NCBI GenBank assembly: GCA_928212115.1
Contig: CAKMRJ010003334.1
Coordinates: 38,348,456 to 38,412,455, forward strand
Direction of reading: 5' to 3'
Source of the DNA: Lactuca virosa
Taxonomy: Eukaryota; Streptophyta; Magnoliopsida; Asterales; Asteraceae
Length of the DNA: 64,000 nt
Shown one piece after another: positions 36,101-48,414 of the stretch. How positions within the stretch are numbered: the stretch's first letter is position 1; every line of letters starts with the position of its first letter. The position numbers and the translations under genes are program-made. The notes under the pieces are model-generated. The model saw only the letters and a list, made by a program, of their open reading frames with translations. It ran no database searches and had not been told where the DNA came from.

Positions 36101-37697
36101 ACACCATAAACGACTCTTTCCCTGGCGGGTTTACTTTTACTATCTTCTTCCTGCACAATATTTCGGCATCATTGGCGCTAAGCCAATCCATTCCCAGCAC
36201 GATGTCAAAACCATTTAGCTCGATAGGCAATAATTCCTCGTGGAACTTATTCCCATTCAAATCAATGAAGATGTTTTTCATGCGATGGCTAACAGGTACA
36301 AACTTGCCACTAGCAACCTCGACTAATAAAGCATTAACTAGTCTATCAACAGGCAAAGCTAGTTTTCTACCAAATTCATGCGAAATAAAGGAGTAATTGG
36401 CTCCAGAATCAAACAAAATTTGGGCAGGCAATTCGTTTACGAGAAAGGTACCTGAAGCGACATCAACTTCTTCTTTCGCAGCTTCAAGTGTCATCTGAAA
36501 GGCTCTCGCCTTCGGCTTTGGTGGAAGATTGGGTTTTGCTGCGTCCTTCTTTTTCGGACAGTCTTTCAAAACGTGCCCTTCCTCGTTACATCCAAAGCAT
36601 ACCCTCTTGTTGGACGGACACTCATTGGCATAATGCCCAGTCTTTCCACATTTGTAGCAAGTCACCCCCTCACTACATTTCCCAGAGTGCTTTTTCTTGC
36701 ACTTTTCACACCATTTCGCTTCGCCTCCTCCTCTTCCTCCAAACTTATTCGAATTAGACTTTGAAAATTTGCTTTTCTTGTTGGAACCTGAAGTTCCTTC
36801 AAACTTTCTTTTTTCGCCAACTTCTACCCTCTCCAGACCCGTCTCTCTGATCTGGGTCTCAACATTCTTAGCAGCCCAGATGGCGGCTTTCAAAGTGGTT
36901 GCTTGCTTGACCATCGGACCAAAGTCCGCTGGTAATCCGAGGGCAAACTTGTTGACCTTGGAGAGTTCAGTTGGAACTAGGTAAGGAATAAGCTTCATCT
37001 TTTCCGTAAAACTAGCAGCGTATTCAGTGACACTCATCTTTCCCTTCTTCAAATTCTGGAACTCATTGTTGATTTCCAGAAGATCCTGCTCAGAGCAATA
37101 TTGCAATTTCAGTTGTACCACAAAGACTTCCCAATACATCTTGCTAGCTTCTCCCTTGGGCATCAAATCAGCTAGTAACTTCCACCAGCTCAATACACCA
37201 GATTTTAACAGAGGAATTGCAAGTGCGGTCTTTTGTTTATTGCTGCACTCACAACTTTCAAACATCGTCTCCATTTCGGAGATCCAATTCATGACTTCCA
37301 CCGGTGTCGGACTTCCAGATAGACACGGTGGTTTAGATGCCATGAAGTCTTTGTATTTGCATCCACGTCCATCACCTCCTCCATCCTGGTTGTTTCGTCT
37401 AACTATCGGTGGGTTGGCTTGACCAACAGTCCCACTGTAGTTCCCTCCTTCTGATTGCCCTTCATTCAATTCGGGCTGTTCAACATGTATCGTAGTTTCT
37501 TCCCTATTCTGTTGTAGTAATCGCCTTGTCTCCTCCATTTGGCGATCCAACATCATCAGCATCATTGCTTGTACTCCAGCCATCGTCATTGGCTCAGGTG
37601 CAGCTCCTGCAACAGGTACTTGCTCAAGTATTGGGGGTTGCGGCTGTTGATTCCCGTTTCCGTTTGCGTTTCCAACTCCACTTCGTGTTCTTGCCAT
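33144..37697 (-). pseudogene. Gypsy A gag-pol polyprotein: one frame, three nonsense codons
   Basis: The start is taken at 37697 (MARTRSGVG); an in-frame ATG lies upstream at 37742. Order of domains: gag; two CCHC zinc knuckles near residues 355-400 counted from 37742 (CYKCGKTGHYANECP, CFGCNEEGHVLKDCP); aspartic protease (LFDSGANYSF, about 36400); reverse transcriptase (VFIDDILIY, about 35400); RNase H (YSDASGVGLG; TDHKSLQYLF); integrase zinc region (YVAECVTCARVK) and core (MDFVTKLPR, VSDRDSRFTS, then the glutamate in ERTIQTLED); and a chromodomain-like end (VRWKHTNGPNLTWETES). In-frame stops lie at 35177-35175, 33809-33807 and 33536-33534; the frame is otherwise continuous. The chromodomain is thought to direct integration to heterochromatin. 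Confidence 0.93.
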
Positions 37698-38050
37698 TTT
37701 TGATCTATACACCGAATAAGGTGAATTTAGATCTTTATTCACGATCGATATTTAGATTCTTCTAATCACCCCGAAACGTTTATATTCTAGTTCTAATATC
37801 GTAGGCATACGCTTAGAATCCTACACACATAAGGTTTCCAGATCCGGTCGGCAACAGACCATAAATCCGAACAAATAATATCATATATGGCAAACATATA
37901 GCATTTAGCACATAAAATCATTTTAGGCATTTTCCTAAAATATTCTAGTGCTCGTGTCTAAAATATGGTAGACACTCATCTCACGATCATCACTTAGCAT
38001 TCTAAGTTTAAGTCTAGAAATCCTACAAATTCTTAGTTCGCTTAAACTGA

Positions 38051-38063
38051 TGCTCTGATACCA
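38051..38063 (-). promoter_or_regulatory. Primer binding site of gypsy A
   Basis: TGGTATCAGAGCA on the minus strand, two bases after the end of the 5' LTR (38066); initiator methionine tRNA type. Confidence 0.9.
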
Positions 38064-38065
38064 AC

Positions 38066-39962
38066 TGTGACATCCCCAAATTCACGACCAGAAAAGACCG
38101 GTTTAATTTATGTTTTTAAAATAATTTCAGAGTAATCCTTTGATTAAAAGAGTTGCGGAATTTGTTCCCAAAACGAAATATGATAAAATAAGATTTACCA
38201 AAGCATTTCTTAAAGAAATATATTTTCATTATATAACAAAACTCGGGATGTCATGTTCCGATACACACCAAAAGCATAAACGGCACATTATAAGCCTTAC
38301 AACAGTTATATTCACTACAGGCCTATAATCAAAATATCTTGAAAAGTCATTCAACTTATGCTCTCGCGCCACTACCTGTATTACAAAGAAAACTGAGTGG
38401 GTCAGGCTTGGGAGCCTGGTGAGCATATAGAGTTTTCAACCCATAATAAATAAATTTATTAATTTTATCAAACAACAATAACCCGATTACCTATTCCCGT
38501 TATCCTCACTTTACGTCCCTAAAACAACTATCACAAGGGACTTAGTCTAAGGATTTTTATCGGGGTGACAACACTGCTTTGGGGGTTTCCCAGCAATTTA
38601 TGTCAAATAAGGCAACCATGTGGGGGATGGAGTACAACAAATGAACACCCAAGTTCATTAACACCTACAGGTTGCGAGCCTGCCATCGTTGCACTGGACT
38701 GTCTAGAAAAGTCCGTGGTCGTCATCCATACTCCACTAGATGACTGGATCACAATAACATCGAGGCCTCTCATCATTTTAACACACATCAACTATTTCAT
38801 CTACCCATGTTATACCCAACATATTTGTAGATAAAAATACATATACAGTTTAAATCATTTTAAAACCTGTATAAAACATTCATTCAACACCCAACTCAAA
38901 TAAACAATCAATATGTATACACATAGCACATATTTTATAGAAAATACTTCATATCTATGTGTAAGATGAAAGTGACTATACACTCACCTTACTCAACCGA
39001 TGTATATCGTAATTAAGTTTGAGAGTAACTTCTCGATTCCCTTCTTCCAAATATTTTCTATTATTTCTTTCTAAAATATATGTTTGAATGGTAATGCTTA
39101 AAACTCACGATCATACTCCTATTTATAATAAGAGTTTTGGATTCATACATTAAATGATCTGTGCAATAATAAAAGCTTAGTTACTCAAAATATTGACACG
39201 TATTTTTAAAGACCGACACTAAATAAAAAAATGATACATATATGATTTATGTTGACTCCTGTGTTCTTATCTTAAACAAAACATATATTTTCTTTAATGA
39301 ACACTTATACCTTTTTTTCTTTGTAAGGTAACACGTCATAACTTCCCATAAATATTAATTATGAATTAATATATATGCATGAATTTACGTTTCTACATAT
39401 TTTGGTTAATATAAATATCACATGCATGTTTACATGCTTACTTGATGTATATACATAAACGTTTAATAATATATATATATTGTCAAAGTCTTAAAAAAAT
39501 TAGTGATAATAATTATCAAATATCAAATCAATATAATATATGAATCAAACATATTACCAAACATATAATAGATATTATTTTACAACATATCAAATTTTAT
39601 AATTTATTATTAACGTCGTAAAATATACGTAGACAGTTATTTTCGGGAGTTATATCTCGAAAATATATATAATATATATTTATTTTTGTTCTTTATATCG
39701 ACGGGCTAATAGTTACGGTCTCTACCGCTTTCATTTAGATTAGTATTCTAAATGATTTTTTTAAACTTCTATTTAGCCCTATTTATTAAATTTTAAAAAT
39801 GAGCTTTTACACAAATATACACATAATTTATAAATAAATCACATTTATATAAACATATATACTCGAATAATTATCTTTCACTTATTCATAAAATGTTACA
39901 ATCGCCGACCGACGTAAATACATATTTTATAATTACGCCAAGCAGGAAACGCGGGCGTTACA
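38066..39962 (-). repeat. 5' LTR of gypsy A
   Basis: 1,897 bp and nearly identical to 31160-33108. The AT microsatellite is short here (about 39467-39480). Confidence 0.95.
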
Positions 39963-40454
39963 CCTATTCAGTGGAGAGAACCCAGACGGGTGGATTTTAA
40001 GAGCAGAACGGTTCTTCAACTTCTATAAACTCTCGGAAACAGACAAGGTGGAAGTTGTGGTGGTGGCGTTTGAAGGTGATGCGCTACTCTGGTTTCAATG
40101 GGAACACAAACGACGACCTATTACACGGTGGAACGAGATGAAATCGCTCTTACTCCGGCAATTTCGGCCGATGAACGCAGGTACGATTTACGAGCAATGG
40201 CTAGCCCTAACTCAAACCGGGTCGGTTCAGGAGTATCAAAGATCCTTCATCGAGTTATTAGCCCCATTATGCGTCTTACCAGACGATGTCACCATGGGCC
40301 ATTTTGTTAATGGGCTCCAAGAGGAGATGAGGGACGAGGTCCGTTTATTAGAGCCCATATCCTTAGACCATGCGATGTCCCTAGCGATTAAAGCAGAAGG
40401 AAAATTACGCTCCCAACAACACAGGAAGTCATCATCTAACAGAGTGGGAAGTCA
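39963..40454 (+). pseudogene. Gypsy B gag, C-terminal part
   Basis: Continues the gag frame after gypsy A: SGENPDGWILRAERFF, WFQWEHKRR and FVNGLQEEMRDEVR are typical of plant retrotransposon gag domains. It is cut by the copia fragment within roughly 40430-40460, so the zinc knuckle and the start of protease are missing. Confidence 0.8.
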
Positions 40455-41774
40455 TCAGCTAAGATTAAGTCTATTAGAGTATTGTTAGCCATAGCTGCAT
40501 TTCATGATTATGAAATATGGCAAATGGATGTCAAAACCGCTTTCCTTAATGGAAAGTTGGCTGAGGATGTTTACATGGCTCAACCAGAGGGTTTTGTCGA
40601 TACAAGATACCCTAATAGAGTGTGTAAGGTTGATAAATCCATTTATGGATTGAAACAAGCATCTCGCAGATGGAATCTTTGCTTTGATGAGAAAGTCAAA
40701 GAGTTTGGCTTTTCTAGGAGTGAGGATGAGTCTTGTGTGTATGTCAGGGCTAGTGGGAGCATAGTTAGCTTCTTGGTGTTGTATGTGGATGACATACTTC
40801 TCATAGGAAACGACGTCCTAACCTTGCAGGAGGTTAAGTCCTGGCTTGGGAAGTGTTTCGCTATGAAGGACCTTGGGGAAGCTGCCTATATCCTAGGGAT
40901 AAGGATACTGAGAGATAGGAGTAAGAGACTAATTGGACTTAGTCAGAGTACTTATGTGGATAAGGTACTGAAGAGGTTCAGTATGCAAGATTCCAAGAAA
41001 GGAGAATTACCAATCCAGAGTAATGCCAAGCTAAGTAAGACTCAGAGTCCGAGTACAGAGGCTGAGATAGCTGAGATGAGTCATATACCATATGCTTCCG
41101 CTGTGGGCTCGATCATGTATGCTATGACTTGTACTCGCCCTGATGTGGCCTTTGCTTTGAGCATGGTCAGTAGATATCAAGGGAACCCTGGCAAGGCACA
41201 CTGGACAGCGGTAAAGAACATTCTCAAGTATCTGCGGAGGACTAAGGACTGGGTCCTTACCCTCGGAGGCAGTGATGACTTGAGAGTGGAAGGATATAGC
41301 GATGCTAGCTTCCAGACTGATAGGGATAATTTCCGCTCTCAGTCAGGCTGGGTCTTTATCCTAAATGGAGGGGCAATTACTTGGAAAAGTTCCAAGCAGG
41401 AGACAGTAGCTGATTCTACTTGTGAATCAGAGTACATAGCAGCAAGTGAAGCAGCTAAGGAGGCGATATGGCTAAAGAACTTCATCGAAGACCTTGGAGT
41501 TGTACCAGCTATAAAGGAGCCAATGGAAATTTTATGTGACAGCGAAAGTGCGGTTGCTTTGGCTAAGGAACCGAGAGATCACGGGAGATCTAGACACACT
41601 GACAGAAAATACCATTTCATCAGACATCGAATAGAAGAAGGACTCCTCGTGGCTAAGAGGGTATCATCAGATGAGAACCCGACAGATCCCCTCACGAAGG
41701 GACTGAGCAGGGTTAAGCATTTACAGCATGCGAGGCACATTGGGCTGAAGGATGATATTAGTTTCAATAATTAG
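40455..41774 (+). pseudogene. Copia reverse transcriptase and RNase H fragment
   Basis: An open frame of more than 430 codons. RT motifs: QMDVKTAFLNGKL, YGLKQASRRWN and the catalytic LYVDDILLIGND. RNase H: GYSDASFQTDRDNF, VADSTCESEYIAAS, DRKYHFIRH, NPTDPLTKGLS at the C terminus. There is no ATG at its left edge because the 5' part of the polyprotein is deleted. Very close to the minus-strand fragment at 10346-11005, so the same or a sister family. The undamaged frame suggests a late arrival. Confidence 0.88.
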
Positions 41775-42626
41775 ATTCCTGAAACTTGTAAAATGTAATT
41801 GACATTTGATGATAAATAAAAGTTGTTATTTATTTATGAGTAAGGTGTTACTATCTTGTGTTGATTGTTTACTATGTTTCAATTTTGCATGTTTTTACTT
41901 CCAGAATAATTATGTTATTATTCAAATCATCCACAGTCAGTCAAACTTTGGAAGTAAGTATTGATTTAAGACTGTCATGAATTTGGCTTGTATGATTTGT
42001 CTAAAAGTGCTTTGGACAGTGCAATGGTTGCTACAACATTCATGAGTACTCATAAGGGCTGAGTATTGGATCCAACCCACGCTCACTTGCATCACTTCAT
42101 GGAATTTATCTCGAGTGATCGTGAGACGGTAATATCATATAAATCTTCAAACCTAGAGATATGAGTTGTTGACTACGAGTTGGTTATTCATTGATTGCAC
42201 GAAAACGCATTGGTAACTCGATGTCATAAAACGTGCCTTTGTGAGTAATTCAACAAGTAGTTAGTACAAGCATATCAGTCGAAGTTTATCTGTTCCTTCT
42301 AGAAATAGAAGCGATATCTGGGCCCCTCGATGATTTGGTTTTGACTTATGTACCGGGCCCGGTCAGAACCTAATTGATGTGTTCAATTTAGTTCTATGTC
42401 GAAACAAATCAGAGATCGAGAAACAAATGCTGGACAATAAGTAAGACCATGTTCCATGTGTTTGTCCGGCTGATATCATGAGAACAGAGGATTATATGAT
42501 CACTTATCTTAAATGGCGTATCATCATCATCTCAGTTCCGAGAGACTTTGAAAGAGCTACGATTGCTAGTCGGATTTTGAAGTCATATTTGCAAATATAG
42601 TTATTAGACTTATCCAAGTGGGAGAC

Positions 42627-43412
42627 TGTTGGATATAGTGTCTAAGTCCATAACTTTATTTGGTATGTACTTGACCCGACCCGGCATGGTCCATTTGGGT
42701 TGCATGGCATTGCAATACTTGGATAGACTAAATGAGAGAATAAGGCACTTATGATTATTAATATATTATAAGTTCTAATATATTAATAATAGTATTATTT
42801 AATTAGTATTGATCAAGTATTAATCTAGTATTAATTTGGTGATCAAAGTGAGACTAATTAAATATATAGGGTTGATTATGACAATCATCAATTCTTTTAT
42901 GGTGGATTAATGATCCATGGTTTATGGGTTTGGTTATAACCATATGGAGCTCCATGGATAGTCCATGGGAGTTACAAACCCATGGGTCATGAGAAATCAA
43001 GAGTCATGACAATTAAGGGCATTCATGTGTAAACCCTAATTGTGACAACACTATAAAAGGAACCCTATGGCTAGCAAAATCGTGAACTAGTGGACCTAGT
43101 GTTACTAGAGAGGGCATAACCGATTTTGAGTGCTAGAAGTATTCTCTCAAGTTATTCCAAGTCTTGTGGTGTTGTGTGAAGCATTTGAGGCACAGCATTT
43201 GGGGTGCTAGGCTCACAAAGTCTTGAAGGAATCCAAGCAACAACAAGGTATGTATTTCTACTAGTTTTTATGTTTTATGTAATCCCCATGCCATGCTAGT
43301 TAGGAAATAACCTTGAAAAAGCAATTTGCATGTATATAGAGAAAACATAGATTCAAGGTTATTAGGGTTGCATGTACACTTAGAAAGTGTTAGAATGCTC
43401 AAAAACCCATCA
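42627..43412 (+). repeat. Copia 3' LTR
   Basis: 786 bp, TGTTGG...CCCATCA, preceded by the purine tract. Diverged from the LTRs at 8628-9474 and 21703-22586 but starts and ends alike. Confidence 0.88.
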
Positions 43413-46400
43413 ATAATTTCTTGTCCTTAGATGTCGTGGAAAGGTTAAACATACCCATTGCGCCAACTAAAGGATTCAGAGTATCACTCGGAACTGGGAT
43501 GACGGTTACAGGGCAAGGAAAGTGCCAAGGGGTTTTGTTGTAGGTTCAAGGACTTGGAATTAAGGAAGATTTCTTACCTCTCACGTTGGGTAATTCTGAT
43601 GTCATCTTGGGAATTCAGTGGCTAGAAAAATTGGGTGCTGTTACCACAAACTGGAGGATCCAAGTGATGAAATTCCAAGTCGGAGGGCACACTGTCACTC
43701 TGAAAGGCGACCCGGCATTGGAGCGAGCCAAGGTGTCCCTAAAAACTATGATAAGAACAATAGGGTCAGTAGGTGGTGGATTCATGGTTCAACTCAACCA
43801 GGTTGAAGAACAAGATGCCCAAGAACCCTTACCTCAATGTCCAAGATATCTGCAAGGGCTTATCAAGAAGTATACTGCAGTTTTCTCATGGAAGGGAGGC
43901 TTACCCCCCCCCCCTTCGTAATCATCAACACACGATCCAGCTGAAGGAAGGAACAAAGCCTGTTTCGGTGCGTCCATATCGATACTCCCACTCTCAAAAG
44001 ACAGAAATGGAGAAGTTATTACAAGATATGCTTAAGTCGGGGATCATCCAACATTCTATAAGCCCTTTCTCGAGCCCGGTCCTCCTTGTTAAAAAAAAAG
44101 ACAGATCATGGAGGTTTTATGTGGATTATCGAAATCTCAACAAGGTCACCGTTAAGGATAAGTTTCCCATACCTGTCATAGACGAGTTACTTGACGAACT
44201 CCAAGGGTCTCGAGTTTTCTCGAAACTTGACTTGAAATCAGGCTACCATCAAATTAGGATGCGAAAAGAAGATATTCCTAAAACAGCCTTTCGAACACAT
44301 GAATGCCATTACGAATTTACGGTGATGCCTTTTGGCCTCGCGAATGCCCCGACCACCTTCCAATCTCTTATAAACGAGGTATTCCGACCCTATCTCCGAA
44401 AATTCGTGTTAGTATTCTTTGATGACATACTAATCTACAACAGCAATGAAAAGCAACACCTCACACATTTGGAAGTGGTCTTAGAAACATTGAACAAATA
44501 CGAGCTATTCGCCAATCCTAGCAAATGTGAATTGGGAAAGTCCAGAGTTGGATATCTGGGACATGTGATTTCTGAACATGGTGTGGCTGTTGATAATGAC
44601 AAGGTCAAGGCAGTGGAGGCATGGCCAACCCCCACAACAATTAAAGAACTTCGGGGATTCTTGGGACTCACCGGATATTATAGAAAATTTATATATGGGT
44701 ACGCGAGCATTGCACCCCCTCTTACAGATCAGCTTAGGAAGGACTGTTTTGGGTGGAATTCACAAGCAACAGATGCTTTTAATGCTCTCAAGACAACCCT
44801 TATCAATTCTCCAGTACTTGCAATGCCAAATTTTTCTAAGCCTTTTGTGATTGAAACGGATGCATCAGGGGTGGGCTTAGGAGTTGTGTTAATCCAAGAT
44901 GGTCATCCTATAGCCTATTATAGCCAAGTGTTAGGGGTCAGAAATCGAATGAAGCCAATTTATGAAAAAAAGTTGATGGCAATAGTCTTAGTTGTCAAGA
45001 AATGGTGGCATTATCTCATGGGCCGACATTTCGTGATCAAAACGGACCAACGAAGCCTCAAGTATCTAATGGAGCAGCGCGAAGTAGGCCCAGAATATCA
45101 AAAGTGGATGTACAAGCTACTAGGATTTGACTTTGAAATACACTATAAACCGGGATCCACCAACAAGGTTGCGGATGCCTTGTCCCGTGAGTTTACCATG
45201 AGCACCGAACTTGGTGTGATCACAACTACGTGGTCAATTCCCATAGATGAATTGGAGAAGGAAATAGCAATGGACCCCTTTATACAACAGGTGAAAGAAG
45301 AGTTAACCAACGGGGACAAGGCACATCATGGGTACTCCATTGAAAATAAAAGGTTATTGTATAAGGGCAGAATGGTCATTCCCCATAAATCAGAATTTGT
45401 GTCCAAATTATTGAACGAATTTCATGATTCGGTCATTGGGGGACATGCCGGGGAACTTAGAACCTATCAAAGATTGGCTGCTGATTGGTTCTGGGTTGGA
45501 ATGAGGAAATCGGTCCAGAAACATGTCCAAAATTGTGGGGTTTGTCAGTCCCAGAAGGCATTACATACACATCTTGCAGGGCTCTTGCAACCTCTACCAA
45601 TACCCACCTAAGTTTGGGATGAAGTGTCTATGGATTTCATAGAAGGGATTCCCAACTCACAGGGATTCAATGCCATTCTGGTGGTTGTGGACAGGCTCAC
45701 AAAATATTCACACTTCATTGCCCTTAAACACCCCTTCTCAGCAACCACCATAGCCTCCGTCTTCATTAAAGAAGTTGTCCGTCATCATGGGATTCCATTC
45801 ACCATCGTGTCCGACCGAGACAAGGTTTTTATGAGCCTTTTTTGGAAGGAGCTATTTAGGCTACAAGGAACCAAATTGCTGAGAAGTACTGCGTACCACC
45901 CGCAGACAGACGGGCAAACAGAAATCATCAACAAATCAGTGGAACTGTACCTGCGATGTTTCATACAAGGCAAACCATGCACATGGTTACAGTGGTTGCC
46001 TTGGGCAGAGTTCTGGCACAATACCGCATATCATACCACAGGAAAATGCACCCTATTTAAAGCTCTTTATGGTCGAGACCCCCCCAAGTCTAATCCGAAT
46101 TCAAAAAGGAGAAACAGATGTGTTAACAGTGGAAGAGCAATTGCTGGAAAGGGATGCAGTTTTAGACGACCTTAAGGGCCACCTACTCCTAGCCCAACAA
46201 AAGATGAAGAAAAAGGCGGATAAAAGTCGGAAAGACATCGTGTTCCTGGAAGGGGATTGAGTGTATTTGAAACTACAACCATATAGGCAACGTTCCATGA
46301 CTCAAAGGCCATTCCAAAAACTAGTAGCCCGTTTTTATGGACCATACTTAATTGTGCAAAAGATTGGGGCAGTGGCTTACAAGCTCAAGCTACCAGACTC

Positions 46401-46690
46401 AGCTAAGATCCACCCAGTTTTTCATGTGTCCCAATTAAAAAAAGCAATTAGAAATCAAGCAGCAACAATCGACCTTCCAACACCATTGACAGAAGATATG
46501 AAGTTGAAATGGGTACCAGAAGAAGTCAGGGGGATGCGAACTTTGGTTGAGGACAAGGGTCAAAAAACAGAAGTGTTGATTAAGTGGAAAGATGTCCCAG
46601 AATTTGACTCCACCTGAGAAGATGTGATTACCATCCAAGGAAACTTTCCAGATTTTGCCCTTGAGGACAAGGTCAGTCTTTGAGAACGGG
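43413..46690 (+). pseudogene. Gypsy B pol: protease remnant, RT, RNase H, integrase, chromodomain
   Basis: The protease starts after its catalytic Asp-Ser/Thr-Gly, lost at the copia junction, and has a TAG at 43541-43543. An 11-C run (43904-43914) marks a frameshift into the main frame 43773-45611: RT with VFFDDILIYNS (near 44420), RNase H with ETDASGVGLG, and integrase zinc region (HVQNCGVCQSQK). TAA at 45609-45611 interrupts just before the integrase core (SMDFIEG; VSDRDKVFM; the glutamate in INKSVELYLR). A 7-C run (46079-46085) marks another frameshift. The C-terminal part has TGA at 46258-46260 and again at 46615-46617, inside the chromodomain-like stretch VLIKWKDVPEFDST. Confidence 0.88.
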
Positions 46691-46694
46691 GTAA

Positions 46695-47062
46695 TGTGGT
46701 GCACCCACCAATTCAATTTATGTACAGGAGGAAAAAACAACAAAAGGGTCACAATCAGAGGGGGACCACAACCAACCAGCAGGTGGCAACAATCGTGGGG
46801 ACAGAATAGGGGCAATATGGTCATTAAAGGTTGTCATCACTGAATATAAGATCTGCAAAATGATCTGGAGGGTATCATGCGAGAATATTAGAAGTTTCTT
46901 TCTTTTGGGAGATCATTAGTTTCTCGAATTGCTAATTCTATCCACTTTTCCTTTTATTGCATTGTTCCTGTAGTTTTCAGCTTATATCCCTTTTCATTAT
47001 TTAAGAAATCAATACAACAGTTATCTTGAGTTCTTTTATACATTGCAAGCTAGTTCATTACA
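46695..47062 (+). repeat. 3' LTR of gypsy B (368 bp)
   Basis: Partner of 30412-30779; followed by the CAATC duplication and the right half of the hAT-like element. Confidence 0.95.
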
Positions 47063-47309
47063 CAATCTAATGGACTCGATTAAAATGGGCCGAACAAGCC
47101 CAAACCGTGAAACCAAACCGGAACCAAATCGTTAGTAACGGTTTGGTTTTGTTCGGTTTTAATTTTTAAACGGTTCGGCTTCGGTTTTCGCTAGAAAAAA
47201 ACCGTAACTAACGGTTTGGCTTCGGTTTGAGCTAAAAACCGAAAAAACCGGACCGTGAACACCCCTAGTTTATAATCATGTTTCCACTACTAGAAAAAAG
47301 GGTGTTTTC

Positions 47310-48410
47310 CTACGGAAAATTTTCGTAGCTAATTAGCTACGGAATGACTACGAATTAGCTACAGAATGGGACGCCCTAATTTAGTAACGAAATAGCTACG
47401 GAATAGCTACGAAATAACTACGGACGCTTGTCCGTAGCTATTCCGTAGCTAATTAGCTACGAAATAGCTACAGAATAGCTACGGAATAGTTACGAATGCT
47501 AATCCGTAGCTATTCCGTAGCTAGTTAGCTACAAAATGGCTACGGATACAATATTAAACCATTAAATCTCGAAGGTGCACACGACCTTATGAACGCTGTT
47601 AATAACTATAAGTTATTGAAAATAAAGATAATCATGTATACTAGAGGTGGGAAAAAAACGAAGAGAAAAAACAATGTTTAATGCCCGAAAAATCAAAATA
47701 AGAAAAATCCGTAGCTAATCCGTAGCTAATTAGCTACGGATTAGCTACAGACTTTTCTTATTTTCGATTTTTCAGACACCAAATGTCGTTTTTTTCGCTT
47801 CATTTTTTTTACCCCTCTATTATACATGATCATCTATATTTTCACCAACTTATAGCTATTAATATCATTCATAAAGTCGTGTGTACCATCGGGATCAAGT
47901 ATTCGTTTCACAGTTTAACAATGTAATCACTATACTTTTCACCATCTTGTGATGGGTTTAATTTTGTATATGTATATTTACATACATGAATGAGTTGTGA
48001 TATATGAGTACGCGTATGTGTGTATGTATACATGTTTGTGAATATTTTATATGTGAATGTAGATCATAAGCGTGTTAAACTATTAAACGAGTAATGGATC
48101 TCGTATGTGCACACGACTTTATGAATGATATTAATAGCTATAAGTTGGTGAAAATATAGATAATCATGTATAATAGAGGTGTGAAAAAAACAAAGCGGAA
48201 AAAATGTCGTTTGGTGCCCCAAAAATCGAAAATAAGAAAATTTCGTAGCTAATCCGTAGTTAATTAGCTACGGATTGGCTACGGAATTCTAACGGAAAGC
48301 ATATTCCGTAGCTAATTACCTACGGATTAGCTACGGAATATGCTTTCCGTTAGAATTCCGTAGCAAATCCGTAGCTAATTAGCTACGGATTAGCTACGAA
48401 TTTTTCTTAT
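47310..48410. repeat. Left subterminal TAGCTACGGA repeats and inverted unit array
   Basis: Clusters of TAGCTACGGA and its complement TCCGTAGCTA alternate with a longer unit (text like 'cctctattatacatgat' and 'ttatagctattaatatcattca'). That unit occurs inverted at about 47560-47700 and 48090-48235, and direct at about 47760-47930, 48415-48575 and 49688-49850. Confidence 0.85.
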
Positions 48411-48414
48411 TTTC

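Larger units (their letters stand above)
31160..39962 (-). mobile_element. Ty3/gypsy chromovirus A (Tekay/Del-like), near-complete, 8.8 kb
   Basis: LTRs 31160-33108 and 38066-39962 run TGTAACGCCC...GATGTCACA on the minus strand and lie within a perfect 5-bp duplication CCTAT (31155-31159, 39963-39967) in the gag gene of gypsy B. Primer binding site is 38063-38051 (minus) and purine tract 33124-33109 (minus). The LTRs differ at roughly 20 sites by hand count outside an AT microsatellite, about 1 percent, so the insertion is young. All domains are in one frame with three nonsense codons. Confidence 0.96.
40455..43412 (+). mobile_element. 5'-truncated Ty1/copia element inside gypsy B
   Basis: Contains the 3' part of pol (to 41774), an untranslated region, a purine tract (aagtgggagac, 42616-42626) and a 3' LTR 42627-43412 (TGTTGGATATAG...CCCATCA). 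Gag, integrase and the 5' LTR are absent. The left junction falls in gypsy B gag and the right one in gypsy B protease, so a deletion removed the 5' part of the copia plus some gypsy sequence. Confidence 0.85.
30412..47062 (+). mobile_element. Ty3/gypsy chromovirus B (short LTR, perhaps Reina type), with nested gypsy A and copia
   Basis: LTRs 30412-30779 and 46695-47062 are both 368 bp and differ at about ten sites by eye. A perfect 5-bp duplication CAATC flanks the whole (30407-30411, 47063-47067). Primer binding site TGGTATCAGAGCA is at 30783-30795; a purine tract (gaacggggtaa) precedes the 3' LTR. Its own coding parts are gag 30817-31159 and 39963-about 40454, protease 43413-43900, and RT, RNase H, integrase and chromodomain 43773-46690. 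Multiple stops and frameshifts make it dead. Confidence 0.95.
29755..47267. mobile_element. Small hAT-like element (about 0.86 kb) split by gypsy B
   Basis: Left end CAGGGTGATCGCGGTTCGG and right end (complement of 47249-47267) TAGGGGTGTTCACGGTCCGG are imperfect inverted repeats. A perfect 8-bp duplication GTTTATAA flanks them (29747-29754, 47268-47275), the hAT hallmark. Its own sequence is 29755-30411 and 47068-47267; the rest is gypsy B and one TSD copy. The left half has 31-bp tandem text ('ggttcggtttgaaagg' at 29767 and 29798) and T-rich 'ggcagattttt' repeats. No transposase. Confidence 0.8.

Noticed and set aside
33144..46617. Possible endogenous virus with an envelope gene
   Set aside because: Both gypsy elements end with a chromodomain-type integrase tail directly before the purine tract and LTR; no additional frame of envelope type is present.
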